Assembly: GCF_030053835.1 (NCBI RefSeq)
Contig: NZ_CP125655.1
Location: 868,001 to 932,000 of the forward strand
Length of the DNA: 64,000 nt
Reading direction: 5' to 3'
Source of the DNA: Cellulomonas sp. ES6
GTDB taxonomy: Bacteria; Actinomycetota; Actinomycetes; Actinomycetales; Cellulomonadaceae
In this document: positions 56,392 to 64,000 of the stretch, in pieces
How positions within the stretch are numbered: the first letter of the stretch is position 1
Layout of the letters: each line of letters begins with the position of its first letter
Made by a program: the position numbers and the translations under genes
The notes under the pieces: generated by a model
The model's database searches: none
What the model was told of the DNA's origin: nothing
What the model saw: only the letters and a program-made list of their open reading frames with translations

Positions 56392-57492
56392 TCAGACCCG
56401 CGCCTGGTCGCGCAGCCCGGCGAGCAGCGCCGGGCCGATCCCCGGGACGTCCTCGAGCGAGTCGACGTCCGCGAACGCCCCGTGCTCACCGCGCCAGGAC
56501 ACGATCCGCTCCGCCAGCACCGGACCGATGCCCGGCAGCGCCTCGAGCTCCGCCGCGGTCGCCGTGTTGAGGTCGACCTGCCCTCCGGGCCCCTGCCCGG
56601 AGGGCGCCGCCCCCGACACCGGACCGGTGCCCGCGGCCGTCCCGTCCGCGGGCACCGCCGGTTCGCCGGGTGCAGGCACCCTCACCTGGGCACCGTCCAC
56701 GACGAGGGCGGCGAGGTTGACGACCGCGAGGTCCGCGTCCGGCAGTGCCCCGCCCGCGGCGGCGACGGCGTCCGCGACGCGCGATCCCGGGGGCAGCTCC
56801 ACGAGGCCGGGAGCGGCCACCTGACCGACGACGTGCACCCACACCACCGCGTCGGCGTCCGACGGGTCGGTCGCGGTCGGCGCCGGTCCCGTGGCGGACG
56901 GCTCGGGCAGGACCACGGCGGGCGCGCTGGGCGCCGCGGCGACCCGCAGCGCGACCGCTCCCCCGACCAGCGCGAGGACGAGGACGGCGGCGACCGCCAC
57001 CCGCGGGGTCACCCACCAGCGGACGGCGCCGAGGACGCTCCTGCCGTCGCGTTGCCACGTCTCGACCTCGTCCGCTGCGGACGCCCAGGACGCCGACCAC
57101 CCGACGGCCGCACCCGGGACCGCCACACCAGGGGCAGCCGCACCTGAGGCCGCCACACCAAGGGTTGCCGCACCCGAGGCCGCCGCACCTGGGGTCGCTG
57201 CACCCGGAGTCGCCGAGGCCGCCGCACGCGAGGACATCGCACCCGGGGCTGCCACACCCGAGGAGATCGCACCCGAGGACACCACACCCGAGGACGCCAC
57301 ACCCAGGGTCGCCCCATCCGGGTCCGCCGGCTCCCGGACCGCCCGGTCCCCATCTGCGGTCTCCGTCTCCGTGCCCGACCACCCGGCCGGCAGACGTCCC
57401 GGGCGCGCGGTGTCACCTCCCGCGGCGACGTGCCGTCCCCGAGCGCGCCGGGACGCGGGCTCGGGGGCGGGTCCGCCGTCGTACCAGGTCAT
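56392..57492 (-). CDS. comEA: ComEA family DNA-binding protein (SLBB plus helix-hairpin-helix)
   Basis: A 366-residue DNA receptor-like protein. Residues 64-131 are an imperfect tandem array of pentapeptides (GVASS, GVVSS, GAISS, GVAAP, GAAAP and so on). One membrane helix spans about 163-188. An SLBB domain follows at about 215-275 (VVWVHVVGQVAAPGLVELPPGSRVADAVAAAGG). The C-terminal helix-hairpin-helix pair is VDLNTATAAELEALPGIGPVLAERI and DVPGIGPALLAGL. The repeat region lies on the cytoplasmic side in the expected topology and is far longer than in typical ComEA. Confidence 0.92.
   Translation of the reverse strand: MTWYDGGPAPEPASRRARGRHVAAGGDTARPGRLPAGWSGTETETADGDRAVREPADPDGATLGVASSGVVSSGAISSGVAAPGAMSSRAAASATPGAATPGAAASGAATLGVAASGAAAPGVAVPGAAVGWSASWASAADEVETWQRDGRSVLGAVRWWVTPRVAVAAVLVLALVGGAVALRVAAAPSAPAVVLPEPSATGPAPTATDPSDADAVVWVHVVGQVAAPGLVELPPGSRVADAVAAAGGALPDADLAVVNLAALVVDGAQVRVPAPGEPAVPADGTAAGTGPVSGAAPSGQGPGGQVDLNTATAAELEALPGIGPVLAERIVSWRGEHGAFADVDSLEDVPGIGPALLAGLRDQARV
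57100..57303 (-). repeat. 15-bp minisatellite inside comEA
   Basis: About 13 imperfect units of 15 bp based on GCCGCACCCGAGGCC encode Gly-x-x-x-x pentapeptides. Copies differ by several substitutions each, which suggests an old array still able to change length. Confidence 0.75.
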
Positions 57493-57613
57493 GCCCGCGA
57501 CGGTAGGAGCCCTGCCGCCGCGTAGCCTTCCCGGGTGCGCATGCCTGGGGACCACGCACGAGCGAGTCGTCTGGGGAGGACCCGGTGCCGTGCCGCCGCC
57601 GCGTCGCCCGGCG

Positions 57614-58675
57614 TCAGCGGTCGGTGACCGTCACCGCCATCGCCCCCACGCCGAGGTGCCCGCCGAGCACCGCACCCACCTCCCGGACGACGACGTCCGC
57701 CGTGCCGAGCGTCGCACCGACGCGTGCCGCGAGCGCCGCCGCGTCGTCCGCGCGCCCGAGGTGCTGGACCGCGAGCCGCACGCCCGGTCCGCGACGCCGT
57801 GCCTCGGCCACCACGAGGTCGTGGAGCCGGTCCCGGGCCGCACGCCGGGTCCGCACCCGCTCGGCCACCTCGATCACGCCGTCGCGCAAGGTCAGCACGG
57901 GACGCAGGCCGAGCACCGTCCCGAACGCCGCGGCGGCTCCGGACAGGCGGCCGCCCCGGCGCAGGTGGTCGAGCGAGTCCACGACGAACCAGGCGGCCGT
58001 CGACAGCGCGACCTGCTCGGCCACGGCCGCGACGGCGGCCCCGTCGGGCTGTCCGCCCCAGGCGTCCCCGCGCGCCGCCTCGGCGGCGGCCTGCGCCGCG
58101 AACCCGAGGCCCATGCCGGCGGAGCGGGAGTCCACGACGTGCACCGGCAGCGGGGCCAGCTGCGCCGCGAGGCCGGCCGCCCGCACGGTTCCCGACAGCT
58201 CGCCCGACAGGTGCACCGAGACGACCTCGACGGCCCCGTGCGCCGCGGCGGCCTCGTAGGCCAGGGCGAACGCGGCGGGGGGCGGCTGCGAGGTCGTGAT
58301 CCGGCGGCCCGCGGTGAGCAGCGCCGCGAGGTCGCCCGGCCCCAGGTCGACCCCGTCGCGGTAGCGCTCACCGTCCGCGGCGACGTCGAGCGGCACGACC
58401 ATGATCCCCCACTCCTCGGCGTCCGCGGCGGTGAGGCAGGAGGTGGAGTCGGTCACGACGGCGACGCGCGGCGGCACCGGGCGACCGTCGGGCCCCGCAC
58501 CGGCGACGACGTCGGGTGCGGTGACGTCCCGCCGGAGCAGGCGGGCGATCCGCGCCGTCCACGTCCCCGGCAGCGCCGCCCGGGCCGCCGGCAGCAGCCG
58601 GCGTGACGACCGGGAGGACGTGGCTGCTGCGACGTCCTCCCGGCTGTCCGGCGGGCCGCCGGCGTCGCGGGGCAC
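57614..58675 (-). CDS. DegV family fatty acid-binding protein
   Basis: A 353-residue protein of the DegV/FakB type, which holds a fatty acid for phosphorylation by FakA. The fold starts at VAVVTDSTSCLTAADAEEWGIMVVPLDV; TTSQPPPAAFALAYE and VHLSGELSGTVRAAGLAA form the lipid pocket; VVDSRSAGMGLGF follows. About 70 residues precede the core, so the GTG at 58675, next to the leuS stop, may be too far upstream. No fakA is present. Confidence 0.9.
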   Translation of the reverse strand: MPRDAGGPPDSREDVAAATSSRSSRRLLPAARAALPGTWTARIARLLRRDVTAPDVVAGAGPDGRPVPPRVAVVTDSTSCLTAADAEEWGIMVVPLDVAADGERYRDGVDLGPGDLAALLTAGRRITTSQPPPAAFALAYEAAAAHGAVEVVSVHLSGELSGTVRAAGLAAQLAPLPVHVVDSRSAGMGLGFAAQAAAEAARGDAWGGQPDGAAVAAVAEQVALSTAAWFVVDSLDHLRRGGRLSGAAAAFGTVLGLRPVLTLRDGVIEVAERVRTRRAARDRLHDLVVAEARRRGPGVRLAVQHLGRADDAAALAARVGATLGTADVVVREVGAVLGGHLGVGAMAVTVTDR

Positions 58676-58677
58676 CG

Positions 58678-61623
58678 TCAGGCCGGGACCACGTTGACGA
58701 GCTTGGGCGCCCGCACGATCACGGTGCGCACGTCACGGCCGGCCAGGGCGCGCTGGACGCCCGGGTCGGCGAGGGCCAGCTCCCGCAGCGTGGCCTCGTC
58801 GGCGTCCGGGCTCACCTCGGCGCGCCCGCGGACCTTGCCCTGCACCTGGAACACGCAGGTGACGGTGTCCTCGACCAGGTACTGCGGGTCGACGACCGGG
58901 AACGGCTCGTGCGCCAGCGAGCGCTCGTGGCCCAGGCGGGACCACAGCTCCTCGGCCAGGTGCGGGGCGACGGGCGCGGTCATCAGCACCAGCTGCTCGG
59001 CGACCGAGCGCGGCACGGCGGCCAGCGACGTCAGGTGGTTGTTGAGGACGATGAGCTTGGCGATCGCGGTGTTGATCCGCATGCCGGCCATGTCCTCGCG
59101 GACCTCGGCGATGGTGCGGTGCAGCACGCGCAGGGTCTCGACCGACGGCTCCGCGTCGACCACGGTGACCTCGCCCGTCTCCTCGGAGACGACGTTGCGC
59201 CAGACGCGCTGCAGGAACCGCTGCGCCCCCACGACCGCGCGGGTCTCCCAGGGACGGGACAGGTCGAGCGGACCCATCGACATCTCGTAGACGCGCAGGG
59301 TGTCCGCGCCGTACTCGGCGTACATCTCGTCCGGGGACACGGCGTTCTTCAGCGACTTGCCGATCTTGCCGTACTCGCGGTGGACCTCCTCGCCGTTCCA
59401 GCTGAACCCGGAGGCGACCGACTCGTCCTCGACCACCTCGGCCGCCGGGACGTACACCCCGCGGGAGTCGGTGTACGCGTACGCCTGGATGTAGCCCTGG
59501 TTGAACAGCTTGTAGAACGGCTCGCGGCTGGACACGTGCCCCAGGTCGTACAGCACCTTGTGCCAGAACCGGGCGTACAGCAGGTGCAGCACGGCGTGCT
59601 CGACGCCGCCGACGTAGAGGTCGACCCCGCCCGCGCCGTGGGTGTCGCCGGGGTTGTGGCCCGGGCCCATCCAGTACTGCTCGAGCACCGGGTCGACGAC
59701 CTGGTCGGTCGCGTGCTGGGGGTCCAGGTAGTGCAGGTAGTACCAGCACGAGCCGGCCCAGTTCGGCATCGTGTTGGTGTCGCGGCGGTAGACCTTCGGG
59801 CCGTCGCCCAGGTCCAGCGTGACGTTCACCCAGTCGTCGTTGCGGCTCAGCGGCGCCTCCGGCGAGGAGTCCGCGTCGTCGGGGTCGAACGTGCGCGGCG
59901 CGTAGTCCGGCACGTCCGGCAGGTCGACGGGCAGCGACTGCTCCGGGATCGCGATCGGCAGGTCGTTCTCGTCGTAGACGATGGGGAACGGCTCGCCCCA
60001 GTACCGCTGGCGGCTGAACAGCCAGTCGCGCAGCCGGTAGGTGGTCGTGCGGGACCCGGCGCCGCGCTCGGCCAGCCAGTCGACGATCCGCGCCTTGGCC
60101 TCGGCGACGGACAGGCCGTCCAGGCTGATCTCGTCGTTCGACGAGTTGATGATCGCGCCGTCGCCGGTCCAGGCGCCCTCGTGGCCCTGGGGCGGCTGCA
60201 CGGTGTGGACGACCGGCAGGCCGAACGCCTCGGCGAACGCGAAGTCGCGGGTGTCACCGCCGGGCACGGCCATGATCGCGCCGGTGCCGTAGCCCATGAG
60301 GACGTAGTCGGCGATGAACACGGGCAGCTGGGCGCCGTTCACCGGGTTCAGGGCGTACCCGCCGGTGAACACGCCGGTCTTGCGGCCGGCGTCGGCCTGC
60401 CGCTCGACGGCGGTCTTGGCGGCGGCCTCGCGGCGGTAGGCGGCGACGGCATCGGCGGGCGAGGCGGCGCCCCCGCGCCAGGCCTCCGGCACGTCCTCGT
60501 CCCACGCCGGCTCGGCCTCCGCGACGATCGCGTCGACCAGCGGGTGCTCCGGCGCCAGCACCACGTAGGTCGCGCCGAACAGCGTGTCGGGGCGGGTGGT
60601 GAACACGGTCAGCGGCTCGTCGGCGTCGGTGACCTCGAAGTCGACGTGCGCACCCTCGGACCGGCCGATCCAGTTCCGCTGCATCGCGGTGACCTTCTCC
60701 GGCCAGTCGATCAGCGACAGGTCGTCCGCCAGGCGGTCCGCGTACGCGGTGATCCGCATGTTCCACTGCCGCAGCGTGCGCTGGAAGACCGGGAAGTTGC
60801 CGCGCTCGGACCGGCCCTCGGAGGTGACCTCCTCGTTCGCCAGCACGGTGCCCAGGCCCGGGCACCAGTTCACGGGCGTCTCGGACACGTACGCCAGGCG
60901 CTGGGAGTCCACGACGCGGCGGCGCTGCACCTCGTCCAGGTCGGCCCACGTCGCGCCCTCCGGCACGCCGTCCAGCCCCTCGGGCAGCGCGCGGCCCGCC
61001 TCGTACGCGGCGACCAGGGTCGAGATCGGCCGGGCCGCGCCCGTCCCGCCGTCCGGGCGCACGGCGTCCTCGTCGTACCAGGACTCGAAGATCTGCAGGA
61101 AGATCCACTGCGTCCAGCGCACGTAGTCCGGGTCGATCGTGGCGAACGAGCGGCGCGGGTCGTGCGCGACGCCCAGGCGCCTGAGCTGGCGCGCCATGAT
61201 CTCGATGTTCGCCTCGGTGGTCGTGCGCGGGTGCTGCCCCGTCTGCACCGCGTACTGCTCGGCGGGCAGCCCGAACGCGTCGTAGCCCAGGGCGTGCAGG
61301 ACGTTGTCGCCCTGCATCCGGCGGAACCGCGCGACGACGTCGGTCGCGATGTAGCCCAGCGGGTGCCCGACGTGCAGGCCCGCGCCCGAGGGGTACGGGA
61401 ACATGTCCATGACGAAGAACGGGCGGGCGCCCGCGCGGGCCGGCGCTCCGTCACCGTCGGTCAGCGCCCCCGTGGGGTTCGCCGCGAAGAACGTGCCGCG
61501 CTCCACCCACTCGTCCTGCCACCGGAGCTCGATCTCGCGCGCGAGGTCGGCCGTGTAGCGGAACGGCACGTCCTGGCCGGTGGCGGGGGCGGAGTTGGGC
61601 TGGGCGGAGGCGTGCGAGGTCAC
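58678..61623 (-). CDS. leuS: leucyl-tRNA synthetase
   Basis: A 981-residue class I synthetase. The HIGH motif is H84-V-G-H87 in [16 protein letters not shown]; the KMSKS equivalent is [12 protein letters not shown] near residue 750. The CP1 editing domain lies between them ([21 protein letters not shown]). Length is normal for actinobacteria, with an acidic insert around [13 protein letters not shown] start. It heads the series leuS-degV-comEA-comEC-holA on the minus strand. Confidence 0.97.
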   Translation of the reverse strand: MTSHASAQPNSAPATGQDVPFRYTADLAREIELRWQDEWVERGTFFAANPTGALTDGDGAPARAGARPFFVMDMFPYPSGAGLHVGHPLGYIATDVVARFRRMQGDNVLHALGYDAFGLPAEQYAVQTGQHPRTTTEANIEIMARQLRRLGVAHDPRRSFATIDPDYVRWTQWIFLQIFESWYDEDAVRPDGGTGAARPISTLVAAYEAGRALPEGLDGVPEGATWADLDEVQRRRVVDSQRLAYVSETPVNWCPGLGTVLANEEVTSEGRSERGNFPVFQRTLRQWNMRITAYADRLADDLSLIDWPEKVTAMQRNWIGRSEGAHVDFEVTDADEPLTVFTTRPDTLFGATYVVLAPEHPLVDAIVAEAEPAWDEDVPEAWRGGAASPADAVAAYRREAAAKTAVERQADAGRKTGVFTGGYALNPVNGAQLPVFIADYVLMGYGTGAIMAVPGGDTRDFAFAEAFGLPVVHTVQPPQGHEGAWTGDGAIINSSNDEISLDGLSVAEAKARIVDWLAERGAGSRTTTYRLRDWLFSRQRYWGEPFPIVYDENDLPIAIPEQSLPVDLPDVPDYAPRTFDPDDADSSPEAPLSRNDDWVNVTLDLGDGPKVYRRDTNTMPNWAGSCWYYLHYLDPQHATDQVVDPVLEQYWMGPGHNPGDTHGAGGVDLYVGGVEHAVLHLLYARFWHKVLYDLGHVSSREPFYKLFNQGYIQAYAYTDSRGVYVPAAEVVEDESVASGFSWNGEEVHREYGKIGKSLKNAVSPDEMYAEYGADTLRVYEMSMGPLDLSRPWETRAVVGAQRFLQRVWRNVVSEETGEVTVVDAEPSVETLRVLHRTIAEVREDMAGMRINTAIAKLIVLNNHLTSLAAVPRSVAEQLVLMTAPVAPHLAEELWSRLGHERSLAHEPFPVVDPQYLVEDTVTCVFQVQGKVRGRAEVSPDADEATLRELALADPGVQRALAGRDVRTVIVRAPKLVNVVPA

Positions 61624-61719
61624 CGGGCAAGTCTATCGACGCCGCCCCCTCCCCGACGCCGCCCCCTCCCGCCCCGCGCGCGCACCACCCACACCCACCC
61701 ACGCACGCGCGACCTCCGC

Positions 61720-61812
61720 CCCGTCGGAGGCTCCCACGCGGGATGGGGGTGGTCCGCGGAGCACCACGATCCCGCGGGACACCCTCCGAGCCCGTTCGGA
61801 GCCTCCGACGGG
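61720..61812. repeat. nested inverted-repeat element
   Basis: The outer arms CCCGTCGGAGGCTCC (61720-61734) and their perfect inverse (61798-61812) enclose an 8-bp pair CGCGGGAT/ATCCCGCG (61737-61744, 61769-61776) and an inner GTGGT/ACCAC pair (61749-61753, 61763-61767). It lies between the MFS stop and the leuS start, so it could end one transcript or sit in the leuS leader. Confidence 0.7.
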
Positions 61813-61858
61813 AGGGAGGAGAGGGGAGGGGAGGGAGGGGAGGGGAGGGAGAGGGAGA
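61811..61858 (+). repeat. G-rich quadruplex-forming tract
   Basis: Some ten runs of three to four G separated by A, GA or AGGA, such as GGGAGGGAGGAGAGGGGAGG. This is uninterrupted purine on the plus strand for 48 bases, immediately beside the nested hairpin and just beyond the MFS stop codon. Confidence 0.8.
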
Positions 61859-61868
61859 ACGGGGTGGG

Positions 61869-63074
61869 TCAGCGGGGGCGGCGGAGGGCGGTGGCGGCGA
61901 CGGTCAGGCCCACGGCGGTCAGCGCCACGCCGACCCACGCGGGCGCGAGGTAGCCGAGGCCGGCGGCGATGACCAGGCCGCCCGCCCAGGCGCCGGCGGC
62001 GTTGCCGACGTTGAGCGCGGAGTGGCACAGGGCGGCGCCGAGGGACGGTGCGTGCGGCGAGAGGTCCATGAGCCAGGACTGCAGCGCCAGGCCGAGCACC
62101 TGCGACGCGACGCCGAGCCCGACGACGGCCAGGACGCCGGGGACGGGCGACCGCCCGAGGACCGCGACGAGGACCAGCACGACGGTGGTCGCCGCGAAGC
62201 CGAGCAGGACGGTGCGCGGCACGGACCGGTCGGCGAGCCGCCCGCCCAGCAGGGTGCCGACGGTCATGCCGACGCCGAACAGCGCGAGGACGACGGGCAC
62301 GGTGGTGACCGCGAGGCCCGTGACCTCGGTGAGCAGCGGCGAGACGTACGAGTACACCGCGAACATGCCGCCGAACCCGACGGCACCCGCTCCGGCCGCG
62401 ACCCACAGGCGCGCGTTGCGCAGCGACCCGATCTCCGAGCGGACGCTCGCGCCGTCCGGCACGGCGAGGCCGGGCAGCCACCGCCACAGCGCCGCGAGCG
62501 TCAGCAGCCCGAGCGCCCCGACGGCGAGGAACGCCGCCCGCCAGCCCATCGCCTGCCCGAGGACGGTCGACAGCGGCACGCCGACGACGTTCGCCACCGT
62601 CAGCCCGGCCATCATCGTCGCGACGGCCTGCCCGCGGCGCCCGGGGCCGGCGACGTGGGCGCCCATCGCGGCACCGACACCGAAGAACGCCCCGTGCGGC
62701 AGCCCGGCGACGAACCGCGCGGCGACCAGCCAGCCGGCCGTGGGGGCGAGGGCGGACAGGACGTTGCCGACGGTGAACGCCGCCATGAGCAGCAGCAGGA
62801 GCCGTCGCCGCTCGATGCGGGCGGCCACGGTGGTGAGCAGGGGCGCCCCGACCACGACGCCGAGGGCGTAGGCGGTGATGACGTGCCCGGCGGTCGGGAT
62901 CGAGACCCGCAGGTCGTCGGCGACGATCGGGAGCAGGCCCATCGTCGCGAACTCGGTGGTGCCGATGCTGAAGCCGCCGAGCGCCAGGGCGAGCAGCGGC
63001 AGCCGGGCGCGACGGCGCACGAGGTGCGGGTCGAGGACGGCGTCGCCCGCGGGCGTGCCGGTGGTGGTGTGCAT
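61869..63074 (-). CDS. MFS transporter, DHA1 (AraJ/Cml-like) family
   Basis: A 401-residue 12-helix transporter. TM1 holds LALALGGFSIGTTEFATMGLLPIVADDL, the signature of the AraJ/chloramphenicol-efflux branch; motif A appears as TTVAARIERRRLLLLL, and PHGAFFGVGAAMGAHVAG lies in TM4-5. The proton-driven export substrate is unknown. It may be controlled by the DtxR-family gene 179 bases upstream on the same strand, but no operator is seen. Confidence 0.9.
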   Translation of the reverse strand: MHTTTGTPAGDAVLDPHLVRRRARLPLLALALGGFSIGTTEFATMGLLPIVADDLRVSIPTAGHVITAYALGVVVGAPLLTTVAARIERRRLLLLLMAAFTVGNVLSALAPTAGWLVAARFVAGLPHGAFFGVGAAMGAHVAGPGRRGQAVATMMAGLTVANVVGVPLSTVLGQAMGWRAAFLAVGALGLLTLAALWRWLPGLAVPDGASVRSEIGSLRNARLWVAAGAGAVGFGGMFAVYSYVSPLLTEVTGLAVTTVPVVLALFGVGMTVGTLLGGRLADRSVPRTVLLGFAATTVVLVLVAVLGRSPVPGVLAVVGLGVASQVLGLALQSWLMDLSPHAPSLGAALCHSALNVGNAAGAWAGGLVIAAGLGYLAPAWVGVALTAVGLTVAATALRRPR

Positions 63075-63253
63075 GGGGGCGCTCCCGCGGCGAGGTCGGT
63101 GTGCGGCCGCGCGCGGGCCGGTCGTGCGGGGGCACGGCCGACGGGTGCGGCGGCCCGTCCGGTGAGCCGCGTCGGCGGGGCGTCCCGGTGCGGCCAGCCT
63201 ACCGGCAGCGCGCCGGGCCGCCCCGGACGGCTCCGGGCGCCCGGGCCCCGTTC

Positions 63254-63946
63254 TCAGGCGTCGAGCAGCACCCAGATCGCCCGGGCGGCGACCTCCCCCA
63301 GCTCGACGGCGCGCGCGTCGCCGCCGCCGTCCGGGGGCAGCACCCGCACGGACGTCATGCCGGCGAAGTCGCGCCGCTCCACCACCTCCACGCCCGCGTC
63401 CAGCACCACCCCGACGGACGCCAGGTACCGCAGCAGCCCGGGGTCGGCGTCGGAGATGCGGGCGATCCGACCCGCCCCGCCGTCGAGCTCCCACAGCATG
63501 CGCGCCGCCGGGGCGGGCACCGTGCCGTCGGGCGCGGGGATCGGGTCGCCGTGCGGGTCCCGCGTCGGGTGGCCGAGCCGGGCGTCGATGCGCTCGACCA
63601 TGAGGTCGGACACGGCGTGCTCCAGGACCTCCGCCTCGTCGTGGACCTCGTCCCAGGCGTAGCCGAGCTCGCTGACCAGGAACGTCTCGATGAGCCGGTG
63701 GCGGCGGACCACCTGGACGGCGTGGCGCACGCCCTCGGGGGTGAGGGTGATCGCGGCGTACGGCGCGTGCTCCACGAGGCCCTGGTCGGCGAGGCGCCGC
63801 ACCGTCTCGGACACCGTCGACGCGCCCACCCCGAGCCGCTCGGCGAGCATCTTGGTGGTCACCGGCGCCGTCGACCACTCCCGCGCGGTCCAGATGACCT
63901 TGAGGTAGTCCTGCGCGACGGGGGTCAGGTCGCTCGTCTCGCTCAC
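63254..63946 (-). CDS. DtxR-family metal-dependent regulator, manganese-type ligands
   Basis: A 230-residue iron/manganese-dependent repressor. A winged helix (residues about 8-62, VAQDYLKVIWTAREWSTAPVTTKMLAERLGVGASTVSETVRRL) precedes the metal-binding dimer domain and a C-terminal SH3-like domain. Aligned by spacing to DtxR, the metal ligands are H83, E87, H102, E106, E109 and H110. E106 replaces the cysteine of iron sensors, as in MntR, so manganese is the likelier signal. GTG start. Confidence 0.9.
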   Translation of the reverse strand: MSETSDLTPVAQDYLKVIWTAREWSTAPVTTKMLAERLGVGASTVSETVRRLADQGLVEHAPYAAITLTPEGVRHAVQVVRRHRLIETFLVSELGYAWDEVHDEAEVLEHAVSDLMVERIDARLGHPTRDPHGDPIPAPDGTVPAPAARMLWELDGGAGRIARISDADPGLLRYLASVGVVLDAGVEVVERRDFAGMTSVRVLPPDGGGDARAVELGEVAARAIWVLLDA

Positions 63947-64000
63947 GGCGTCCAGCGTAGGGCCGTGGCACCTGCGGGACGCGGACCGGCCGCGACGGCG

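Noticed and set aside
61741..61800. T-box-like text (AGGGTG...CCGCGG on the minus strand) upstream of leuS
   Set aside because: The match to the antiterminator consensus needs insertions and deletions, and there is no stem I with a leucine specifier loop upstream. The G-rich tract occupies that position.

Overview
The window is about 75% GC, with third codon positions almost always G or C and many GTG starts. It comes from an actinobacterium, most likely Cellulomonas or a close relative. Supporting signs are a mycothiol-dependent-type enzyme, the block clpS-DUF2017-murI-MBL-rph-rdgB, the order leuS-degV-comEA-comEC-holA, DUF3039/DUF3097 genes, and a CelR/CebR-type operator in front of a beta-glucosidase. 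All functions are read from sequence motifs; nothing was searched.

Layout. 1-2.3 kb: the end of a truncated osmoprotectant-binding protein, a strong terminator and a flavin disulfide oxidoreductase. 2.3-4.2 kb: a Tat-type lipoprotein GH1 beta-glucosidase with its operator, then tRNA-Lys(CTT). 4.3-9.5 kb: a GroES-like protein, Bcp peroxidase, tRNA-Leu(TAG), two lower-GC3 membrane-protein genes including a K+ channel, a chemoreceptor and thioredoxin. 9.5-18.5 kb: a NUDIX-like and a Pr6Pr gene, then a minus-strand run clpS, DUF2017, murI, MBL hydrolase, rph, rdgB and an ABC-F ATPase; pncB follows on the plus strand, then a 51-residue membrane protein.

18.6-22.2 kb: a DUF3039/helicase pair, then a lone AbiEi/DUF559-type gene bracketed by two copies of a four-part palindromic repeat with identical geometry. 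22.2-28.5 kb: an amino-sugar operon (ROK regulator, binding protein, two permeases, ROK kinase, nagB) whose promoter carries a clear dyad operator and probably makes a leaderless mRNA. 28.6-35.4 kb: LLM oxidoreductase, pgi, a glycosyltransferase and a K+-independent H+-pyrophosphatase. 35.5-41.1 kb: rsmE, dnaJ, hrcA under a CIRCE element, an MFS exporter and DUF3097. 41.2-46.8 kb: a membrane-protein gene with an apparent one-base frameshift, DUF4870, hemW, lepA and a maleylpyruvate isomerase-like gene. 46.8-50.7 kb: a transglutaminase/alpha-E/ATP-grasp operon and rpsT.

51-53.6 kb is the most novel region. An XRE-TPR regulator of RRNPP type lies directly downstream of a 45-codon gene for a secreted peptide with an 18-residue mature end, and a single EAL-domain protein diverges from them. 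Short TGTCAC/T elements recur in the promoters. This could be an undescribed peptide-signalling cassette. 53.6-61.6 kb: holA, comEC (no metallo-beta-lactamase domain), comEA (with a pentapeptide minisatellite), degV and leuS. 61.6-64 kb: a nested hairpin plus G-rich tract, an MFS exporter and a DtxR-family regulator with manganese-type ligands.
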